A stretch of 64,000 nt of DNA from Magnetococcus marinus MC-1. GTDB lineage: Bacteria > Pseudomonadota > Magnetococcia > Magnetococcales > Magnetococcaceae. Positions within the stretch are counted from its first letter, which is position 1. Each line of letters starts with the position of its first letter. Positions 55,914-64,000 of the stretch are shown here, in pieces. The notes beneath the pieces were generated by a model that saw only the letters and a list, made by a program, of their open reading frames with translations, made no database searches and had not been told where the DNA came from. The position numbers were made by a program, and so were the translations under genes. The DNA is taken from positions 4,617,001-4,681,000 of the forward strand of contig NC_008576.1 in assembly GCF_000014865.1 (NCBI RefSeq). Reading direction: 5' to 3'.

Positions 55914-57827
55914 ATGCCCCCACTACCTCTGCAACAGATCCAGACCCATATGGATGCCCAAGCGTGGCCACAAGCCTGGCAACTCTGCCAAGCCCAACTG
56001 CAAAAAAATCCTGACCATGGACCCCTGCTCACCCTAGCGGGTGAGATTCTTATACGTACCAGCCACTTTAAAGAGGCCGCCGCCCTGTTACAACGGGCCC
56101 TGCAACAGCTACCCGACAGTAGCACTGTCTACCATCTCTTGGGACGGGTCATGCTGCTGCTCCAAGAACCTGTCATCGCCGGACGTATTCTCCATGAGGG
56201 GCTAAGCAAAGATCCCGAACACGCCCCACTGCGCGAGGCTCTGGCCGATCTACAGAGCGCGCAACAAACCTGGAGCGATGCCATACGCAACTATCAGCTA
56301 CTGCTGAGCACCCAACCAGAAAATCCTGATCTGCACCGCAAATTGGCCGATGCGCTGCGGGAGCACAAAGATTTTCACACCGCCGAAATACACTACCAAC
56401 AGGCCCTAGCCCTCAATGATCAATCCGCCGCCAGTTGGCACGGTTTGGGGCAGTTGGAACTTGCGCGGCAGAATGGGGCGCTGGCCGAACAGCATTTTTT
56501 AAAGGGGCGTAAATTCAGCAACCACCCCGCCGCTTTTGATAACAGTATTGGTCTGGCTCGCCTAGAGGATGGGCGGGTAAACGAAGCCATCGCCGCCTTC
56601 AAACAGGGGCTGGAGGCCGAACCCCATGCCGCTTTTATTCAAATCAACCTCGCCAATGCGCTACGGGCCTCTGGGGATTTTGCCGCCACCCAAGCTCTGT
56701 TTGAAGAGGGGGTCGCACACCACCCGGAACACCCCTTTTTTCTGACCGGCCTCGCTCAAATGGTGCGCCAGAGCGATCCCCACAGCGAACTGATCCAGCG
56801 CATGGAGCAGATGGTGCAACACCCGGATATGGTCGAGCAAGAACGCATCGCCATGCTCTACACCCTCGGTCGGGCGCTGGATCAAAGCCATGCCTATGAC
56901 CGCGCTTTTACCGCCTACCAACAGGCCAACCGCCGTCGTTATCAGAGCCAAGGGCTTACCGATCTACACATCAACATAGACCTGATCGCCCGCATTCGTA
57001 CCCTCTTTAACCGCCCCCAAGCCACCCTGGTCCCCAACCACAGCGATGGCGTGGTTCCCCTCTTCATCGTGGGCATGTTTCGCTCGGGCTCAACCCTGAT
57101 CGAGCAAATTTTAGGCTCCCATCCCCAGGTCGCCACCACCGGCGAACGCCCCCACATCGCCAACCTCTTACACCAGATGCCCCAACGGCTGGGCACCACA
57201 GTGGTTTTTCCAGACTGTTTTTCCGCATTAAAACCGGACCAAGCTCAACCCATGGCGCAAGAGTATCTTGATGCCCTACGCAGCAGTTGTGATGCCCCCA
57301 ACGACCCCACCATCACCCATATTACCGACAAATTACTGTTTAATTTTCTCTATCTGGGGGTAATCGCGGCGCTCTTTCCCCATGCCCGCATCATCCACAG
57401 TGTGCGTGATCCACGGGATACCTGCCTCTCTATCTATTTTCAAAATTTTACCCGTGGTCAGCGCTTTATGCAGAGCCTCGAAGAGACCGCCCATTACTAC
57501 CGCGCCTATGCCGATCTTATGCGCCTTTGGCACCGTGTATTGCCCATGCCCATCCATGATGTCGTCTACGAAAAGATGGTGGAAGATCCCGCCAGCGAGG
57601 TCAAAAAACTGCTGGAATTTGTGGGCCTGCCCTGGGACGATGCCTGCATGAACCACCACCAAAACCGTCGCTCCGTGCAGACCGCCAGCAGCCAGCAGGT
57701 CCGGGAACCCATCTATCAACACGCCAAACAGCGATGGAAAAATTATGAAAAACATCTGCATGGCCTACAGCAGATTCTAACCGAGCCCCAAAGCCCCACG
57801 TTGCCCAACCACCCTGCGGCATCTTGA
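55914..57827 (+). CDS. TPR-repeat sulfotransferase
   Basis: A 637-residue cytoplasmic protein: TPR repeats from about residue 10 to 330, then a sulfotransferase domain (about 370-615). The PAPS 5'-phosphosulfate loop is VGMFRSGSTLIEQILGSHPQ and the 3'-phosphate site is HSVRDPRDTCLSIYFQNF. It probably transfers sulfate from PAPS to a carbohydrate, lipid or protein tyrosine; similar TPR-sulfotransferases are frequent in bacteria, and their substrates are mostly unknown. ATG 55914 has GAGGA at proper spacing, which overlaps the earlier ATG at 55899; I take 55914. A bidirectional terminator separates it from pnp. Confidence 0.88.
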   Translation: MPPLPLQQIQTHMDAQAWPQAWQLCQAQLQKNPDHGPLLTLAGEILIRTSHFKEAAALLQRALQQLPDSSTVYHLLGRVMLLLQEPVIAGRILHEGLSKDPEHAPLREALADLQSAQQTWSDAIRNYQLLLSTQPENPDLHRKLADALREHKDFHTAEIHYQQALALNDQSAASWHGLGQLELARQNGALAEQHFLKGRKFSNHPAAFDNSIGLARLEDGRVNEAIAAFKQGLEAEPHAAFIQINLANALRASGDFAATQALFEEGVAHHPEHPFFLTGLAQMVRQSDPHSELIQRMEQMVQHPDMVEQERIAMLYTLGRALDQSHAYDRAFTAYQQANRRRYQSQGLTDLHINIDLIARIRTLFNRPQATLVPNHSDGVVPLFIVGMFRSGSTLIEQILGSHPQVATTGERPHIANLLHQMPQRLGTTVVFPDCFSALKPDQAQPMAQEYLDALRSSCDAPNDPTITHITDKLLFNFLYLGVIAALFPHARIIHSVRDPRDTCLSIYFQNFTRGQRFMQSLEETAHYYRAYADLMRLWHRVLPMPIHDVVYEKMVEDPASEVKKLLEFVGLPWDDACMNHHQNRRSVQTASSQQVREPIYQHAKQRWKNYEKHLHGLQQILTEPQSPTLPNHPAAS

Positions 57828-58013
57828 GCAGGCAGCGGCACCACGGGCACACAGCGGTTCGCTAGCCCCTACACTGGCGACGATTGCCTTAGCTTGCCAC
57901 ACAACCTTTGCCACACCTGAGCACGTTCTTCCATAAGCGTCACGTTACGTCTACGGGTGTAGCTGCCCTCTCGACGGTACTTGCTTTCCCCAATAGGGTG
58001 CCGCTTTTTCCTA

Positions 58014-58047
58014 ATAAAAAAAGGCCCGTCACAGACGGGCCTTTTTT
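58014..58047. terminator. Bidirectional rho-independent terminator
   Basis: GGCCCGTC / GACGGGCC stem with a three-base loop between A- and T-tracts. It can end both the sulfotransferase transcript and the long leftward infB-to-pnp transcript. Confidence 0.93.
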
Positions 58048-58070
58048 ATCCTACCAAGAGACCACCGCGT

Positions 58071-60176
58071 TTACTCAGCAGCGCCCTCTTCCATCTCTTT
58101 CATAGTCAACTTCACACGACCCTGACGGTCTACATCCAGTACCTTAACCGTCACCACATCTCCCTCTTTCACCACATCCGTCACATTCTGCACACGACGG
58201 TTGGCTAACTGGCTAATGTGGACCAAACCATCCTTGTTGGGCAGAATGTTTACAAAGGCACCAAAGTCGGTAATACGTACCACCTTGCCCTCATAAACCT
58301 GACCCTTTTCCACCTCGGCCACAATGGACTTGATAATCTTCACCGCCTGCTCAGCCGAAGCCTGATCGCTGGAGGCAATGCGAATGGTACCATCATCCTC
58401 AATATCAATGGCACAACCGGTCTCTTCGGTAATGCTACGGATCACCTTACCACCAGAACCAATCACCTCACGAATCTTGTCCGGATGGATCTTCATGGTG
58501 TGAATGCGCGGCGCATAGGCCGACATCTCAGCACGATGGGTGGTCATGGCCTTGCCCATCTCACCTAAGATGTGCAAACGACCCGCACGGGCCTGTTCCA
58601 GTGCTTTGGCCATAATCTCACGGGTAATCCCCGTGATCTTAATGTCCATCTGCAACGCCGTAATGCCGTCGGCATTACCCGCCACTTTAAAATCCATGTC
58701 GCCCAGGTGATCTTCATCACCCAAAATATCCGACAGCACCGCGTACGCATCACCCTCTTTGACCAAACCCATGGCAATACCAGCGACCGGGGCCTTGATG
58801 GGCACACCAGCATCCTGCATCGCCAATACCGCACCACACACCGTCGCCATGGAAGAAGAGCCGTTGGATTCGGTAATCTCTGAGGTAATACGCAGCGTGT
58901 AAGGGAAAACCTCCGCTGAAGGCACAATGGCCGTCAACGCACGGGTCGCCAACTTGCCATGACCAATCTCGCGACGGCCAGGCGCCCCCATACGGCCAGT
59001 TTCACCCACACAGTAGGGAGGGAAGGTGTAGTTCAGATAAAAACGGTCCCGATACTCGCCAGAGAGGGTCTCCACAATCTGCTCATCACGGGAGGTCCCC
59101 AACGTCACCGTCGCAATGGCCTGGGTCTCACCACGGGTAAACAGCGCCGTACCATGCACACGGGGCAGAATGCTAACCTCACAGGCGATGGGACGGATAT
59201 CGGTCAAACCCCGACCATCCACACGCTTGCCCTGCAACACATTTTGACGCAGTGTGCGGGACTCAATCTTTTTAAACAGACTGGCCACCTCTTCGCTGCG
59301 CTTGACGCTCTGACCATCCACTTCAATGGTGCCCAAAGCCTCCATCGCAGCGGCCTTTACCTGAGCCACCGCCTCATAACGGGCCATCTTCTCAGGAATG
59401 GCATAAGCCTCCGTCACTTGTGCGGCAAACTTGTCGTTCATCTCCGCCAGCAGCGCTTCATTGACCTGCACAGGCTCAACCACCCAGCGGGGCTTACCAG
59501 CCTCTGCCACCAACTCTTCAATGGCGGTAATCACGGGTTGAAACGACTCGTGCGCAAACATGACGCAGTCAAGCATCTCATCTTCGCTCAAGAAGTCCAC
59601 TTCCGACTCCACCATGGTCACGGCACTACGGGTACCGGCAACCACCAGATCCAGACGACTTGCGGCCAACTGATCAACCGTGGGGTTGAGTACCGGCTTG
59701 CCATCAATAAAACCCACCCGCGCCCCACCAATGGGACCCTCGAAGGGTACACCCGACAGCGCCAAGGCTGCCGAACAACCGATCAAAGCGGCAATGTCCG
59801 ACGGATAGTCAGGATCATAAGAGAGCACCTGAGCCACCACCTGGGTCTCGTTCATGAAACCCTTGGGGAACAGCGGACGAATGGGACGGTCAATCAAACG
59901 CGAAGTTAATACTTCACGTTCCGAAGGACGGGTTTCACGCTTAATAAAGCCGCCAGGAATTTTACCAGCAGCCCAAAATTTCTCTTGATAATGAACGCTA
60001 AGGGGAAAAAAATCCTGACCGGCACGCATGCTGGTCTCTGCCACAGCCGTGACCAGCACAACGGTATCACCATAGGTTACCATGACGGCACCATTGGCTT
60101 GACGGGCTACACGACCCGTTTCCAGCGTGATGGTTTTCTCGCCGAATTGAACACTCTTAGTATGAATGTTAAACAT
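58071..60176 (-). CDS. pnp: Polyribonucleotide nucleotidyltransferase (PNPase)
   Basis: Phosphorolytic 3'-5' exoribonuclease and RNA-decay component. The 701-residue protein has two RNase PH-like halves (about 1-215 and 310-550), the linking alpha-helical domain, and C-terminal KH ([20 protein letters not shown]) and S1 ([21 protein letters not shown]) domains. The catalytic core signature [18 protein letters not shown] is intact. GGAAGG precedes the ATG. It is the last gene of the operon after rpsO, an order conserved in most bacteria; the hairpin between the two genes is a probable RNase III or terminator site. Confidence 0.97.
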   Translation of the reverse strand: MFNIHTKSVQFGEKTITLETGRVARQANGAVMVTYGDTVVLVTAVAETSMRAGQDFFPLSVHYQEKFWAAGKIPGGFIKRETRPSEREVLTSRLIDRPIRPLFPKGFMNETQVVAQVLSYDPDYPSDIAALIGCSAALALSGVPFEGPIGGARVGFIDGKPVLNPTVDQLAASRLDLVVAGTRSAVTMVESEVDFLSEDEMLDCVMFAHESFQPVITAIEELVAEAGKPRWVVEPVQVNEALLAEMNDKFAAQVTEAYAIPEKMARYEAVAQVKAAAMEALGTIEVDGQSVKRSEEVASLFKKIESRTLRQNVLQGKRVDGRGLTDIRPIACEVSILPRVHGTALFTRGETQAIATVTLGTSRDEQIVETLSGEYRDRFYLNYTFPPYCVGETGRMGAPGRREIGHGKLATRALTAIVPSAEVFPYTLRITSEITESNGSSSMATVCGAVLAMQDAGVPIKAPVAGIAMGLVKEGDAYAVLSDILGDEDHLGDMDFKVAGNADGITALQMDIKITGITREIMAKALEQARAGRLHILGEMGKAMTTHRAEMSAYAPRIHTMKIHPDKIREVIGSGGKVIRSITEETGCAIDIEDDGTIRIASSDQASAEQAVKIIKSIVAEVEKGQVYEGKVVRITDFGAFVNILPNKDGLVHISQLANRRVQNVTDVVKEGDVVTVKVLDVDRQGRVKLTMKEMEEGAAE

Positions 60177-60212
60177 ACAGAACCTTCCGATTATACGGTG
60201 GGGTAGATAGAT

Positions 60213-60245
60213 TTTACCGGGCTGTGTTGGGCACAGCCCGGTAAA
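60213..60245 (-). terminator. Intergenic hairpin between rpsO and pnp
   Basis: Perfect 14-base arms (TTTACCGGGCTGTG) with a five-base loop, between the rpsO stop and the pnp start. In E. coli this spacer holds a partial terminator and the RNase III site through which PNPase controls its own synthesis. A similar role is inferred here from position only. Confidence 0.75.
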
Positions 60246-60252
60246 GGCGAGG

Positions 60253-60522
60253 TTACTTACGCAGACCCAGACGCTTAATCAGATCCTGATAGCGCGAACG
60301 ATCTTCTTTTTGAACATATGAGAGCAGACGGCGACGCAGGCCAACCATCTTCAGCAGACCACGACGGCTATGGTGATCTTTGTTGTGACCACGCAAATGA
60401 TCGGTCAAGTTGTTAATGCGCTCCGTCAAAATGGCCACCTGCACCTCGGGGGAGCCGGTATCATTCTCTTTGGTCGCATATTCAGCAATCAGCTCTTGTT
60501 TGCGCTCGGCAGTAATCGACAT
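60253..60522 (-). CDS. rpsO: 30S ribosomal protein S15
   Basis: An 89-residue primary binder of the 16S rRNA central domain, needed for ordered assembly of the platform. The hallmark stretch ([41 protein letters not shown]) is complete. A strong AAGGAG site precedes the ATG. Position between truB and pnp is conserved. Confidence 0.98.
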   Translation of the reverse strand: MSITAERKQELIAEYATKENDTGSPEVQVAILTERINNLTDHLRGHNKDHHSRRGLLKMVGLRRRLLSYVQKEDRSRYQDLIKRLGLRK

Positions 60523-60552
60523 CGTTCACTCCTTGATTAAGTTGTTGGCCCT

Positions 60553-61512
60553 TCATTGGGCCGTTGGGTCACTGCCTGGTGTCTCGTCCAGATGAAAGAG
60601 CCGCGTCGGTTTAATCCGCCGCAAACCTTGCAGATCAGCTTGCGCTGAGATCTCCCCCAGCAGGCCAAACTGGCCGTCGGGATCCTGCAAACGCACCATC
60701 CCCGCCGGGGTTGCTGCATCCTCCACCTCAACCTCCTGCCCTTGGCGCAGGCGGTACCAAGCGTTCCCTGTCATCCGTAGAGCCGGGATGTCGTCCAGCA
60801 CCCGGTCAACAGGGTATAAAATCTCCTGTAGCCTACCCTCACTACAGGCTTCACGCAATTGTTCCAATGTAACAGCATCATTTAGGCCAAAACCCATGGT
60901 ACCGGTACGCAGTAGACGCACCAGATGCGCCCGGCTATGCAGCGCCCGGGCAATGTCCACCCCCAGCGAGCGAATATAGGTGCCTTTCCCACACGCTACA
61001 TCCAAAACGGCGGTATCTGCTTCAAATCCAACCAGTTCAAGGCGGTCAATTCTAACACGTCGCGAGGCCAATTGCACCTCTTCTCCGCGTCTGGCCCGTT
61101 TATAAGCCCGCTCACCGTCTACCCTAAGCGCCGAAAAAACCGGGGGAACCTGTTCAATTTCACCCATAAATTGCGGGAGCACAGCCCGCAACTCTGCCTC
61201 GCTAGGCACCCGCCCTTGCTCTTCCAACAGCACGCCGGTTAGATCGCCGCTGTCGGTCTCCTGGCCAAACTTTAACCAGCAACGGTAGCTTTTATCCCCA
61301 TTCAGCACCATACCGCTGGTCTTGGTGGCCTCCCCCAAAGCAATGGGCAAAACCCCCTCAGAAAAGGGATCCAAAGTACCCCCATGACCGGCCTTATTGG
61401 CCTTGGTGGTGCGGATCACCCGCTCCACAACCTGACTGGAACTTAAACCAGGCTCCTTGTGGATCGCCAACCAACCGTGAATCACCACCCCTTTACGACG
61501 TCTGCGCCCCAT
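60553..61512 (-). CDS. truB: tRNA pseudouridine-55 synthase
   Basis: Converts U55 in the T-loop of tRNAs to pseudouridine. The 319-residue protein shows the TruB start GWLAIHKEPGLSSSQVV and the catalytic motif GHGGTLDPFSEGVLPIALGEATK, with nucleophilic Asp48. A C-terminal PUA-like domain is present. A 30-base gap separates it from rpsO, and two bases from rbfA, so it is translated as part of the operon. The first eight residues (MGRRRRKG) are unusually basic. Confidence 0.97.
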   Translation of the reverse strand: MGRRRRKGVVIHGWLAIHKEPGLSSSQVVERVIRTTKANKAGHGGTLDPFSEGVLPIALGEATKTSGMVLNGDKSYRCWLKFGQETDSGDLTGVLLEEQGRVPSEAELRAVLPQFMGEIEQVPPVFSALRVDGERAYKRARRGEEVQLASRRVRIDRLELVGFEADTAVLDVACGKGTYIRSLGVDIARALHSRAHLVRLLRTGTMGFGLNDAVTLEQLREACSEGRLQEILYPVDRVLDDIPALRMTGNAWYRLRQGQEVEVEDAATPAGMVRLQDPDGQFGLLGEISAQADLQGLRRIKPTRLFHLDETPGSDPTAQ

Positions 61513-61514
61513 AA

Positions 61515-61886
61515 TCAGTGGGTCTCGTCGCTATCATCGGCTGGGGGTATCTCCAAGCCATTCAATAGCTCATCAATACGCTTACTGTAGTCGGCCACAT
61601 GATCAAGCTCAAAGCGTAACTCCGGGGCATGCCGCAATTTTAACCGCTTGGCAATGACATTGCGCAAAAAGCCACTGGCCCGTTGCCATGCGTCCGCCAC
61701 ACCCGCCTGATCACTCTCACCAAAGACGGTATAATAGACCTTGGCATATGAGAGGTCCGGGCTTACCCTAACCTCTTGAATGTTCACAAAGCCACCCAAA
61801 CGAGGATCCTTGATCTCGCCACGGGTTAGCATACTTGCGACCTCCTTGCGAATGGCATTACCAACACGCTCGGTCCGGATCGTCAT
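61515..61886 (-). CDS. rbfA: 30S ribosome-binding factor A
   Basis: A 123-residue KH-type protein that binds immature 30S subunits and is needed for 16S 5'-end maturation and cold growth. Family features RVGNAIRKEVASML, DPRLGGFVNIQEVRVSPDLSYAKVYYTV and LKLRHAPELRFELDHVADYSKRIDELL are clear. Its ATG overlaps the end of the upstream ylxP-like gene in an ATGA arrangement, and its stop lies two bases from truB. Confidence 0.96.
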   Translation of the reverse strand: MTIRTERVGNAIRKEVASMLTRGEIKDPRLGGFVNIQEVRVSPDLSYAKVYYTVFGESDQAGVADAWQRASGFLRNVIAKRLKLRHAPELRFELDHVADYSKRIDELLNGLEIPPADDSDETH

Positions 61887-62176
61887 GACAGAATATCCAC
61901 CTGATAATCAACCAACACCACACCAGAGCTATCCCGCTCAATGGCATCCACAATCTTTTGCATACGGCGCTGCAAAACCGCCGCCTCATTACCCACCAAA
62001 GCGCACCCAATCATGGCACTCTGCCAATGATCCAACAGATCCACCTCGGCCACTGCTGCATGATGGTTTTTATGAATACGCTGGAGCAGCCCCTTAATTA
62101 AACCACGCTTCTGTTTAAGGCCGTGTACCCCAGGCAGGTCCAACTGTAGTTCCAACACCGCGATAAACATGGTCAT
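61883..62176 (-). CDS. DUF503 (YlxP-like) protein
   Basis: A 97-residue protein of the DUF503 family, found between infB and rbfA in many bacteria; its role in translation or ribosome assembly is not settled. The family start MFIAVLELQLDLPGVHGLKQKRGLIKGLLQRI and the NHHAAVAEVDLLDHWQSAMIG stretch are recognised. Two in-frame starts exist (62176, 62170); neither has a strong ribosome-binding site. Its end overlaps rbfA by four bases. A terminator-like hairpin precedes it. Confidence 0.88.
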   Translation of the reverse strand: MTMFIAVLELQLDLPGVHGLKQKRGLIKGLLQRIHKNHHAAVAEVDLLDHWQSAMIGCALVGNEAAVLQRRMQKIVDAIERDSSGVVLVDYQVDILS

Positions 62177-62183
62177 CCAAAGG

Positions 62184-62217
62184 AAAAAGGCCCCACAAGT
62201 CGAAACCGGTGGGGCCT
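62184..62217 (-). terminator. Terminator-like hairpin between infB and the DUF503 gene
   Basis: AGGCCCCAC pairs with GTGGGGCCT across a 12-base loop and, read on the minus strand, runs into TTTTT. It sits inside the operon, so it probably reduces rather than stops downstream transcription. Confidence 0.7.
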
Positions 62218-62235
62218 GAATGGTGGCAAAACCTC

Positions 62236-64000
62236 TTAAGAGAGGGTCTGCTTAACCTGCTCTTCCACATAGCACTCCAGCACGTCATCCACCTTAACAT
62301 CGTTAAACTTCTCGATGCTGATGCCGCACTCAAACCCTTCACGCACCTCTTTAACATCATCCTTAAAGCGCTTCAGGGCGGAGACCGGTCCCTCATAAAC
62401 CACAACGTTCTGGCGCAAAATACGCAACTTGCCATTACGCTGAATAATACCATCGGTGACCAAACAGCCACATACGTTACCAATCTTGGTAATCCGGAAG
62501 ACCTCGCGCACCTGGGCATGACCCAATACCTTCTCCCGCACGGTAGGTGCCAAACGGCCCTCCAATGCCAGACTGATATCGTCCACCAGATCATAAATCA
62601 CGTTGTAGAAACGTAGATCAATCTGCTCACGTTTGGCCAAATCCCGTGCCTTGGCATCGGCCCGCACATTAAAGCCCACCGTAATCGCCCCAGAGGCTAC
62701 CGCCAGCATCACGTCCGATTCGTTAATACCACCCACACCGGTGTGAATCACCCGCACCTCAATCTGCTCATGCTTGATCTTGCGTAGCGCTTCGGCCACC
62801 GCTTCCACAGAACCCTGCACATCCGCCTTCAATACCACATTCAGCTCTTCTACCTCGCCCTGTTCGATATGCTCAAACATATCTTCCAGACGGGTCGCAG
62901 GCTGTTGCTTGGCCTGAATGGCCTCTTTATCTTTCTGCTGACGGAACTGGGCAATCTCACGAGCCCGGCGCTCATCATTGACCGCCACCAGATCATCACC
63001 CGCTTGGGGCACACCCGACAGACCAATGATCTCAACCGGCATCGAGGGTGATGCCTCGCTTACCTGATTGCCCCGGTCATCGTTCAGAGCCCGTACACGG
63101 CACCACTCATTACCAACCACGCAGATGTCACCCACCCGCAGGGTACCGTTCTGCACCAAACAGGTCGCCACCGCACCCCGACCACGATCCAAATTGGCCT
63201 CAATAATGGTACCACGCGCCCGCTTTTTGGTGGGGTTGCTCTGCAAATTAAGCATCTCTGCCTGCAACAGTAACATCTCTTCTAGGGTGCTGATACCCTC
63301 GCCACTCTTGGCCGACACATGCACAAAGATGGTATCACCACCCCAGGCCTCTGGCACCAAACCATGGTCAGAAAGCTGCTGCATCACCCGATCTGGATTG
63401 GAACCGGGTTTATCAATCTTGTTCACCGCCACCACAATGGGCACCTTGGCCGATTTGGCGTGGTTGATCGCCTCAACCGTCTGGGGCATGACCCCATCAT
63501 CCGCCGCCACCACCAGTACCACAATGTCCGTCACCTGCGCACCACGGGCACGCATGGCCGTAAAGGCCGAGTGTCCAGGGGTATCCAGGAAGGTGATTTT
63601 ATCACCACTGGCCAACGTCACCTGATAAGCACCAATATGCTGGGTAATCCCACCATGCTCGCGAGAGGTAACATCGGTGGAACGAATAGCGTCCAGCAGC
63701 GATGTTTTACCATGATCCACGTGACCCATCACGGTAATCACAGGCGGACGTGTCTCCATATCCTCTGCGGCATCCTCACCGGCATCCAACTCCGCCTCAA
63801 TGGCCGCAGATTCCGATACCGACTTGGGCTTGTGACCCATCTCTTCCACCACCAAAACCGCCGTGTCTTGATCCAGGGTCTGGTTAATGGTCACCAACAT
63901 ACCCTGTGCAAACAGCAGTTTGATCACCTCGGAAGATTTGACCGCCATACGATTGGCCAATTCGCCCACCGTAATGGTCTCCGGAATGGTGACCTCACGA
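62236..64000 (-). CDS. infB: Translation initiation factor IF-2, C-terminal part (runs off the window)
   Basis: GTPase that brings initiator tRNA to the 30S and promotes subunit joining. About 588 residues are inside the window; the frame stays open to the right edge, so the N-terminus lies outside. What is seen begins at the end of the N-terminal IF2_N helix region ([27 protein letters not shown]), then the G domain with [18 protein letters not shown] and NKIDKPG, the EF-Tu-like domain and the C2 fMet-tRNA domain. An acidic linker ([24 protein letters not shown]) precedes the G domain. It is the first visible gene of infB-ylxP-rbfA-truB-rpsO-pnp. Confidence 0.96.
   Translation of the reverse strand, partial: REVTIPETITVGELANRMAVKSSEVIKLLFAQGMLVTINQTLDQDTAVLVVEEMGHKPKSVSESAAIEAELDAGEDAAEDMETRPPVITVMGHVDHGKTSLLDAIRSTDVTSREHGGITQHIGAYQVTLASGDKITFLDTPGHSAFTAMRARGAQVTDIVVLVVAADDGVMPQTVEAINHAKSAKVPIVVAVNKIDKPGSNPDRVMQQLSDHGLVPEAWGGDTIFVHVSAKSGEGISTLEEMLLLQAEMLNLQSNPTKKRARGTIIEANLDRGRGAVATCLVQNGTLRVGDICVVGNEWCRVRALNDDRGNQVSEASPSMPVEIIGLSGVPQAGDDLVAVNDERRAREIAQFRQQKDKEAIQAKQQPATRLEDMFEHIEQGEVEELNVVLKADVQGSVEAVAEALRKIKHEQIEVRVIHTGVGGINESDVMLAVASGAITVGFNVRADAKARDLAKREQIDLRFYNVIYDLVDDISLALEGRLAPTVREKVLGHAQVREVFRITKIGNVCGCLVTDGIIQRNGKLRILRQNVVVYEGPVSALKRFKDDVKEVREGFECGISIEKFNDVKVDDVLECYVEEQVKQTLS

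Overview
The window reads as chromosomal DNA of a marine, sulfur-oxidising, chemolithoautotrophic proteobacterium. The best fit by gene content is a Magnetococcus-like organism (M. marinus MC-1 or a relative). That placement is an inference from the truncated sox cluster, a candidate sulfur globule protein, alphaproteobacterial-type glutathione synthesis and the very large secreted RTX/FG-GAP protein; there is no rRNA or magnetosome gene here to prove it. I see no tRNA, rRNA, CRISPR array, insertion sequence or prophage.

Layout. 1-5 kb: small membrane protein, glutamate-cysteine ligase, voltage-gated-type K+ channel with RCK domain, glutathione S-transferase, argB. 5.5-10.4 kb: SH3/coiled-coil membrane protein, a pair of DUF1538 permeases with a PII-like protein, ETF-ubiquinone oxidoreductase, YajD-type HNH nuclease. 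10.6-16.6 kb (minus): metH-ligA operon; LigA has an unusual insertion. 17.4-20.5 kb: a CarH-type B12-dependent photoreceptor/repressor candidate divergent from a hybrid histidine kinase with two receivers. 20.6-36.5 kb: a ~16 kb envelope/signalling region with a 2507-residue secreted FecR/cadherin/FG-GAP/RTX protein, an exported Sel1-TPR-CHAT putative protease, an exported FecR-like protein and a CHASE2 class III cyclase. 36.6-41 kb: RNA-binding and rRNA-modifying proteins (Hsp15, YhbY, RsmC), small unknowns, a VpsT/CsgD-like LuxR regulator. 41.4-49.1 kb: 6-phosphogluconolactonase, a Gly/Tyr-rich secreted repeat protein (sulfur globule protein candidate), metallo-beta-lactamase-fold hydrolase, WGR protein, JAMM peptidase, LarE, and a membrane pseudokinase with three SPOR domains. 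49.2-54.5 kb: folD, then the thiosulfate-oxidation genes soxXYZA with a Met-rich DUF302 protein and two thioredoxin-fold proteins. 54.6-58 kb: lone ABC ATPase, small ORFan with a perfect palindrome upstream, TPR-sulfotransferase. 58-64 kb (minus): the conserved infB-ylxP-rbfA-truB-rpsO-pnp translation/RNA operon, with infB running off the right edge.

How the parts may work together. SoxXA and SoxYZ without soxCD in view, plus a candidate globule coat protein, fit thiosulfate oxidation with sulfur stored as periplasmic globules. The CHAT / FecR / CHASE2 cyclase / giant FecR-RTX neighbourhood looks like an envelope-surveillance or adhesion-control module and is the strongest candidate here for an undescribed system. 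The VpsT-like regulator (c-di-GMP motif) and the CarH-like photoreceptor add further surface and light signalling. All functional links are inferred from sequence and context only.
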